64,000 nucleotides of DNA from NCBI GenBank assembly GCA_028023455.1, contig JAQFVV010006200.1, forward strand, positions 3,667,738 to 3,731,737, read 5' to 3'. This DNA is from Epiperipatus broadwayi (taxonomy: Eukaryota > Onychophora > Udeonychophora > Euonychophora > Peripatidae). A model generated the notes under the pieces. The model searched no databases, was not told the DNA's origin, and worked only from the letters and a program-made list of their open reading frames with translations. The position numbers and the translations under genes were made by a program. This document shows positions 29,201 through 38,200 of this stretch, piece by piece (within the stretch, counting starts at the first letter, position 1; every line of letters starts with the position of its first letter).

Positions 29201-32200
29201 TCAAACCTAAGTAAGGCCAATATCCAAAGACTAGAATGGGAATTTGAATATATTACTATCATATAATGTCCATTGATACACAAACATAGTTCTGGAGTAA
29301 AATAAATAAAGTGATTCTGTTTCTAATGCATATACCATTAAAATAATTTGCAATTTTACAACACAAAACTTTATACTTTGTGTTGTGTTTGTTTTTAAAA
29401 TAATATGTAATGTAGTTTGAAATTTTAATTTATATAATGTGCATTTTGCAATTTTTTCATCACAGTGCTTTTCTTACAGGGTCAATTTATTCAAGTGAGC
29501 ATAGTTATACGTCCTCTTGATTACAACAGCAATGCAGTCACAATGTTGGTAAAAGATGGTAAGAATTATTCAGCTTTGAATTACTTTACAACAACAACAA
29601 AAAAGTTATTTTATATACATCCAATCCAATTTAATGGTATACATAAATTTTGCTGTAATGCATTTTGACAAAAAAAAAGCCTTACTATTTATTAATATAA
29701 CTCTAAAAGTCAAAGTTCATTAAACATTATGATGTAGCTTTAATTCATCAGCTTCTAAAGCTAATGCCTTATCATTGCAGCCACATTGTCCTATTTAATC
29801 TCACTGTTCACATTTTAAAGATGGGATACTTTTAGTCTATTTCTTAATCTTTTTCCTAAAATTTTGCCTTCCAAAATATTTTCTAAAAACTTTCATGTTT
29901 TAAAATATTTCCCAAAAACTTAATCTTTTTCATTTTTATCATATTCAGTAGATCTTTTTTCACTCCAAGTTCTTCAATATTTGATCATTAGTCTTCTTTT
30001 TCATCTAACTCATTCTAGTTTATCTTCTCCAAAGTCACATTCCATTCAATCTTTTTTTTTCTTGTTATTCCATGTCTTACAATTACATGTCAGTATATTC
30101 TAAATGAAAGTTTTAACAAAGCTCTATCTTTTATATCTATATTTTTATTCTTATCTTCTCCCTTTCATTTTCTTTGCATCTTTCTTCATATTTTCATATA
30201 TATCAAACTTTTCTATCTACTCTCCTCATATATACTTTAATGCATTTTAAAATATAATTTCTCATTTATTTTCCTTACAGTTTCAACTCTCCTGCAGTCT
30301 TCTTCAGAGCTGCAATATTTAAACATATAATCATATAACCTTTATTTTCTATACATATTTTTTACATTATTATTCCTAATTACATCTAATTTTAACTAAT
30401 TTTATCTTTACATCTTTTAATTTATACTTATTATTTATTATTATTTTTATCCCATTCTATTTTATTTTTATTTTTAATTTATCTGTCATTCTACTTTCAT
30501 TTTTTTAATATCACTATACATTTCTATTTCACTTTTTATTTCCATTACCTCAATCTCTTATTATTTTTTGTATTATTTCTTTATACTTCTTCTATATTCT
30601 AATTGTTTCTTTATATATATATTATTCTTTTATTAATAATTTCTATTTTTTATTCCTACCTCTATTTTTAGTTTTTATTCTTATTTATTTTACTTACCTC
30701 CTATCTAACTTTCACCCTTTCTTCTTACGATCTCAACTATCTATTTTTTAAAAAAAATTTTTAGCCTCATTTTCATATATTCCTTTAATATTTTAAACTT
30801 TTTATCCTATTTTTCAATTTTTAAAAAACTTTTCATATATATATTCTTATACTTTTTATTATTAATAATTTTTCTATAGAAATGTTTTATTCCCCGTCCC
30901 CATCTCTATTTAAATTTGGCTTTATCTTCTTAATTAATATAGTTTCTTTTATTTTCCTATCCCTTCTTTCATTAGTATAATTTATTATTTTTTTAGTCTT
31001 TCTCAAATATATGTCCTGTTTCTGTAAGAATGCATATACAAGATTAGTTCAACATAGGTATGATAAAAGATCACTGATTTATATGCATTCTATAGTGATA
31101 TATATTTGAGAAAGATAGTATAAAAATGATAAATTATATTAATGAAAGTAGGGATAGGGAAGTAAAAGAAGCTATATTAATTAAGAAGATAAAGCCATAT
31201 TTAAATAGAGATGGGGGGGAGGATGAAATATTATTTTTATAAAAAAATTATTATTACTAGTAAAAATATATATAAAAGAATATATATATGAAAACAGTTT
31301 TTTAAAAAGTTTAAAATAGAATAAAAAGTTTGGAAAATTGATAATAAAGGGAGTTACATTAAAGGAATATATGAAAAAGAGGCTAGCATTTTTTAAAAAA
31401 AATAGTCAGTTAAGATCGTAAGAAGAAAGGGTGAAAGTTAGAAAGAAGCTAAGTGAAATAAATAAGAATAAAAACTAAAAATAGAGATAGGAATAAAAAA
31501 TAGAAATTATTAATAAAAAAATAAAATATGTATATAAAGAAAAAATAAGCTTGTGGTTGAACACCTGTAGAGGTCTCTACTATCGCATTTTACACACATA
31601 TTCTCAAGGTTATAGCCTCAGTAAATATTACTTACGTAATCAATGTGCGTTAATAAATTTATAATTACAAAGAAATAATAGAAAAGTAATAAAGGAGATT
31701 GAGGTAATGGAAATAAAAAGTGAAAGAGATATATAATGATATGAAAGAATGAAAGTAGAATGATAGATAAATTAGAAATAAAAATAAAATAGATTGGGTT
31801 AAAAATAATAATAAATAAATAATAAATATAAATTTAAAAATCTAAAGATAAAATTAGTTAAAATTAGATGTAATTAGGAATAATAATGTAAAAAATATGT
31901 ATATAAAATAATGGTTATATGTTTAAATGTTGTAGCTCTGAAGAAGACTGCAGGACTGTTGAAACTGTAAAGAAAATAAAGGAGGAATTATATAAAAATT
32001 ACATTGAATTATATATGAGAAGAGTATATAGAAAAGTTTGATATATATTTATATTTTTATTTAGTAATAAGTTTTTATTTTATTTTGAAAAGCATGTTTT
32101 GTTAACATTATTCTTTTTTTAATTTCCACAAGACAACCACTGTGATACAAATCATATTCGCCAGATAACAGAATTTCTTAACTTGTTTTAAATATATATT

Positions 32201-35200
32201 ATTTATCTACTCATCAATCAGTCTTTTTATCTTCTGTCTAGTCTTATTAATATTCAACATTCATTTAAAAGACTTTATAAGCTTATTCAATATCTTAAGC
32301 ATTTTATTAATTTCTTTTTCTGATTCTGCAATTAATGCTATATTATCTGCATAATGGATACTATGAATATGTCTACCTTTAATTTTAATTTCTGTAGTTT
32401 TCTTTTTCATAGTCCTTTTCAATAAATAAAGTGAATAAGTAAGGTGACAGTAGACAGGCATAGTTCATATGTTTTCTTGTGTTAGCATTAGTTTTACAAT
32501 TATTTAAAACTATTTTTAATATTTATATAAATTCAGAATTAACTATCTATCAAGGTCTCCATTCGTCATTTTAAACAACAACATCCATTCCACCCTGTCA
32601 AAAACCTTCTCTAGGCCAATGAAAGTCACATAAGATTTCCTATTTGTTTCCAATCTTTTTTGCAGAATCATTCTTAATGACATTATTGCTTTTCTAGTTT
32701 CTTTCCCAGATCTAAAACCATATTGATCTTCATCCAAATTCTCATCTATCTTCTTTTGTATTTTATTTTTAATTATTACAAGTAAAATCTTTAAGATATG
32801 AGATATTTGAACTATCTGTAATTTATGCAATCATTTGCATTACTTTTTTTTTTGGAAATGCAATAGTTTTTATAATCATAAAATCAGATGGAATTATACC
32901 TTTTTCATAGCATCTTGTTATTACATCATTGTAGTCCTAATTATGAAGTAATAAATAAACTGTGTTGCAAAATAGAAAGCAATGACAATTTGCCATTTGT
33001 AATAAATTTGTGTTACTCTTTAATGTTAATCAAACCTTGAAATTTGAAAAAACAAATTATCTATATGACCAATGCATCTGTTTATCAAATCCATGGCTTG
33101 GATTTAAGTCTGCCATAAGATATCTAGCTATTTGGAAAACCATTCAAATCCTCACTGCCCAGCAATTGGCAAGCTTAGCGAATAATGCCTTTTTTTGCTA
33201 TTTCTTTATGAATGGCTGTGGAGAAATGTATGCCTTCTAATAGTTTATTTAATATTGTTTTACTTTACACAAATATATATAAACAAAACTATTTTAAAAA
33301 TAGGTTACAGAGTAGGAAGTAATGTGATTATATATGAACCTAAGTGGTTTATATTTAGTAAATGAGTTAAAATTTATGATCATGCTACCATAAAACAAAA
33401 AGAAAATGATAATGGAAAATACAGAAAAGGAAACAGATTAGTCACTTCAGAGTTTAAAGTACTATGCCCATTATTGTTTTGATAGTGATGATTGAACCTG
33501 AAGATAATGTTGCAAATAGCAATAATTTAAATTTGAACCAACCCCCCCCCCCCCACGCACACACAATTGCTGAATAGAAAAGCAAAATAAATGAGTAATA
33601 TATACATTTATTTATAAAAGATTTTTTTTTATAAAACTACCCTGTATGATTCATTGTAGTGATAGAGTAGTAGATTGCTTCCAATTCTGACACTTCAAAT
33701 GCTCAAACTTTTATGAACTCTCAATAAATAACGTCATAGAAGAATATCAGAATTTACTTGAGGCTAAAATTTAATTAATTAAATAATGGTAAAAGCTAAA
33801 GCTTCAATTATTGCTAAACAAAATTAATCATAAGCTGAAAATATTTACCGAGGGAAAAATGAGTGATTTTTTGTTTCTAATATTTCTGCATTTTATATGT
33901 AAAAACGACAATGGTAAATAAGACCAATATGTGTATGTGTATATATTTGTCAACTAATTATTTGTCACATTATCAGGCTCACCATATGGCTAAGAAGCAC
34001 CTTTGTACAAGGTAAATTTTAGTGTGCCCCCCCCCTCCACTCTATGAAATAAAATTGGTAAATTAAAAAAACATTTTTTCCAACGTTTTCACAAGAAAAA
34101 TTTGAAAATATAGCTTTAGTCATTTAATATGTTCAGTAAATACCTTACATGTTTTATTCATATGTTTCTATAAAATAAACATGAAGAACAAGACACATGC
34201 TAAAATAAAATATATTAATTTTTAAAAAAATAATTTTTGAATCAATAATTAAATAATATATTAAAACAAAAATATTTATTTAATTGAAGTATTTATTCTG
34301 TGTACTGAATGTTTTTTATATATGTAACTAGAAGGATTTGAATGAAGAATTTTTCAATCTGTTCGTCCTCTATTCCATCTCAAACAACTAACACCCATAA
34401 TGTTTGTGGTCATGTGTGACAGTTGTTTGAGATGAACTAGAGGATGAATGTAGACTGAAAAATTCTAAGTTCAAATCCCTCTAGTTATTTAAATAATTAT
34501 TTAGTAAATTTGAAATTTTAAATATTTTTTTTTTCAAAAGTTTTCATATTATTTTTTAGACAATCCTATGAAAATGCTAATACAGATAGAAAATATGTGC
34601 AAATAAGACATTTTTTTAAATATCTAAGTATTTTTATTATACTTAAAAGAACCACTAACACCATACATACTCACAAAACCATTGTACTGCTTCCCTTCTT
34701 GAGCCAACTCTGATATTATATAAATAATTAAATAATATATGTTACTTACCAAATGTTTTGTACATCCAGAATATGATTATTTGGAGTGCTTCACTTCTGA
34801 GCTCCATCCTGCCTGCCTGCTTGCTGGTTAGTTATTCATTAAAATGCAATATTTGTTTGTTTGGAAACCCATTGAAATCTCTCATGCATAAGCTTATTCA
34901 CATTTTCTATTATCAAAATTATATTTCTTCAATGATAAAATATTTACACTATTATTTAATTTTTTATGTGGTGTTGTCTATTATTAATAAATGTAATTTA
35001 TTGTATATATAATCTGATATTTTAAAATTTTGTACTTACATTGTTTATTGATCATATAAAACTAATATTTTATTGGGATTACCAAGGTAGGTCACTTTTA
35101 AATAACATGACTGATAAAACTCTTGCATGGCATTCGCACCTTCTTGTTAAAATATTTGTTTTAAAAATCTTTTCGTTATTTTTAATTTATACAAAACTTG

Positions 35201-38200
35201 TTTACATTTTCTATTAACAAAAATAATTTCACTTATTTTTGTACAAAAAAATATATTTACCTCTTATATAATTTTATTTTTTTAACACTTATTAATAACT
35301 AAGTCACATTATATATATTACATTTTATAATATAGTTTGACAATTAGGAATTTAACCAGGAAAAAATTTTAAATTTTCTTACTTAGATTGTTTATTCAAT
35401 ATATTTTTAAAAGTCATTAAAACATTTTTGTACTTTATTTTGTTTATTCAAGATTATGCTGGATAACTATGAAAAAAAAAATCAAACTTTTGGTTTGTTC
35501 CACTAAATAAATTTTTTAGACTATATCAATAGTACAATCATGCAAACAGCTTGAGTAAGCATAAATAATGATCATGTGATGTTTAGCAGTTTTATTATAA
35601 TAAAATAATTCCATTAAATAATATTATCATGAAATTTGTTGAGAATTACATATTTTGGCATTAAAAAAAGCTGTTTAGTAAAACGTGTAAAAAATATAAT
35701 ACAGCATAGTAAAAAAAGAAAGGGAGAAGAAAAATATTGTTATTAAAAAACTTTCCACAAGGCACTTAGTGGAATCAATCCAAAGACTTCATATTTGAGT
35801 GACGGATAATCTATCTCTAGGCTAAACTATATGATTCATACAAGTTCTGAAAATATAAACTTAATTTCCTCACATGCAAAATTACTGTAATTATGAGAGA
35901 ATATTTTTAAAATAAATTTTATTTTTAAATAAATTACTTTTTATATAAATTAATGTTTGGAAAATCTCAACATTTTCATTTACGTATAAATTTTATTAAT
36001 TATAGTGACAAAAAGGTGTCTGTCCTGTTCAGTTTTATGCAAAGGTAGAGTATACATGAAGTATATTTTGAGGCTCAAATTATTGTCACAACAAGTCTAA
36101 ATAAAAAAGTATTCCTCTTATATTTAAATAAAAAATATTTATAATCAAAACATGTTTCTAATAATAAAGTGGTTCAGAAATTTAAACATTTATATATAAG
36201 TTATATTAATGATCATGACAAAATGGTATCAGCCTATTCAGTTTAACATAATGATAAGAGTAAATACATGGTATATTTCAAGTCTTGAAATTCGAAGCTC
36301 AGTCAATTGTCACAATAAATAAAAAAGTATTCCTTTCATATTTAAATAAAAAAATATTTACACTCATAACTTATTTCTAACCTTGAAGTGATTTGAAAAT
36401 ACAAACATTTTCATTTACATATAAATTTTATTAATTATCTTAGTCTCTGGTGCCCCTGTGATGAAGTGCTTTTGTGCCCCCGCACAACCTACACATCCTC
36501 ACTTGGCAGCCCTGCACATGATCACTATTTCTTATGTTTACACAAACTGTTAAAACAGACAAAACTTTTTATACAGTAATGCCATCCAGTGTAAACTAGA
36601 GTAAAAATGGATGTATTGGGTGGCATTATATAAAGAGTTTTCCTTCTGTTTTAATTATTTGTGTGTAATTAAATCAGAGAAAAAAATTAACACTAATGGA
36701 AATGAATAATAAGTTACTGATATGACATAAAATAAGGATCAGAATTTGATAATTAAACTTTTTTTTTTGTTAAATAATTTATCAAATCCATTTCTAGAAT
36801 TCAAAACTGATAATATTTTATTTTGAAAATAGAAAAAAACCTAATGGATAAAAATACTATCTAAATCCTAACCAGGTGCTAATGGAAATTTATTTTATTG
36901 ATAAGGATTATCTTTATTAAGCTTTTGGCATTTTTATGTGATGACTAAATGTCTAAGATAATCAAAATTTAATAAAATATAAACTTGTAAGAAAAAATGT
37001 TATTTTGTGTGATGACTAAATGTCTAAGATAATCAAAATTTAATAAAATATAAACTTGTAAGAAAAAGTGTTATTTTGTGTGATGACTAAATGTCTAAGA
37101 TAATCAAAATTTAATAAAATATAAACTTGTAAGAAAAAATGTTATTTTGTATGTCTGGTTTGCTCATTGATTAAAAATAATTGTGATGTTAAATGACTAC
37201 TTTGAAAAGAATAAACTCAGTTCAGTTATAATTTACACTGACATTAGTTGTTGTTCTTGACTCTGTTTTCTAATTTAGAACCATCAATATATATATATAT
37301 AATTAATGCCAGTTAAAATAGGATGGAAAGTTAGTAATAAAATTAAAATTTGTCAGTATACTCAAAATTACAGAATCTTTAGTAAATGAATTAATATAGT
37401 CTAATCGAATGGCTTTGCACAACTTTGTATTCAAGAGACAAGTTCATGCCTTCCTATTAAAACCAAACTAAGCTCTTCATGCATTCATAACCCATTTAGT
37501 AGTGAGTGATGGAGTCACATTTCTGATGAGTTTTAACTGAATCTATAGATCTTATTTTAAAAACACTTAGAATTAAATTATTTTAATTAATTTTTTTTCA
37601 AATTATATACAGGAATAATTTAAACAATTTCTTTTCTGGGTAATATCTTATTTTTATTGATTAGAAAATTGGGTGTATGTGTGTGCGAAATGGATTGATG
37701 TAACTTTTTTTTAAAAAAAGAAGTTATTAAAACTTTGACTTGAAAATATTATTCCATCTAGATACTTCAAATTTTATTCAAAATAATGTAAATACATTAA
37801 TTTTTTGTTATATATGTATATAATCTAAACATATGCTACTGTTTAACTAGAATAAATATGTAAATTAAGTTAAGAAATTTTAATTAATCAGTCAATCAAA
37901 TCACCTGTAATATTTAATTACAACATTTGATAATACTTTAAGGTAATCAGCCAATTAGCTCTCTTTTGTACATTGCTTTGCAATATACTAGCAGATAGCT
38001 TATTGCCTACTGGTGAATGATATTGAGGTCACAAAATAATTATCCTAGGAGAGCTATTTGGCTAATTATTTTAATGTGATATCAAAGATTGCAAATAAAT
38101 ATTGCCAGTGATTTGATTGGATGATTAAATTAGTAAATTTATATATATATAATAAACACACATAGTAGATTTAATCTTATTTATATATAATTTATACGTA

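Larger units (their letters stand above)
29720..32945 (-). mobile_element. LINE-D, RT element split by a Penelope-type palindrome
   Basis: On the minus strand the order is correct for one [24 protein letters not shown] lies near 32900, then the RT domain (32830-32543) with [18 protein letters not shown] and [17 protein letters not shown]. The YADN box follows in [19 protein letters not shown] (32461-32261), then [11 protein letters not shown] near 32150 and [10 protein letters not shown] near 32080. After the palindrome (about 30197-32050) the ORF resumes as [14 protein letters not shown] near 30115, [13 protein letters not shown] near 29960, and [17 protein letters not shown]-like near 29880. 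YADN replaces YADD, and stops and frameshifts abound. The phrases fit a common animal LINE type (EDQFGFRxGKGTR...LEKAFDRV). Dead copy inside a TSC2 intron, antisense. Confidence 0.8.
33974..36514. mobile_element. hAT-like element, 2.5 kb, non-coding
   Basis: The left end CAGGCTCACCATATGGC and right end GGCAGCCCTG (read inwards CAGGGCTGCC) form short hAT-type inverted ends. They are flanked by CACATTAT (33966-33973) and CACATGAT (36515-36522), a 7 of 8 match to a target duplication. C-rich strings occur near both ends. No transposase frame is readable. It contains a nested foldback (34325-34487) and imperfect repeats of about 211 bp (35905-36440). The right flank itself looks like the end of a family-X MITE, which suggests insertion into that element. 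Confidence 0.55.

Noticed and set aside
36937-37149. CRISPR-like array
   Set aside because: The 71-bp units are contiguous without spacers, and the genome is eukaryotic.
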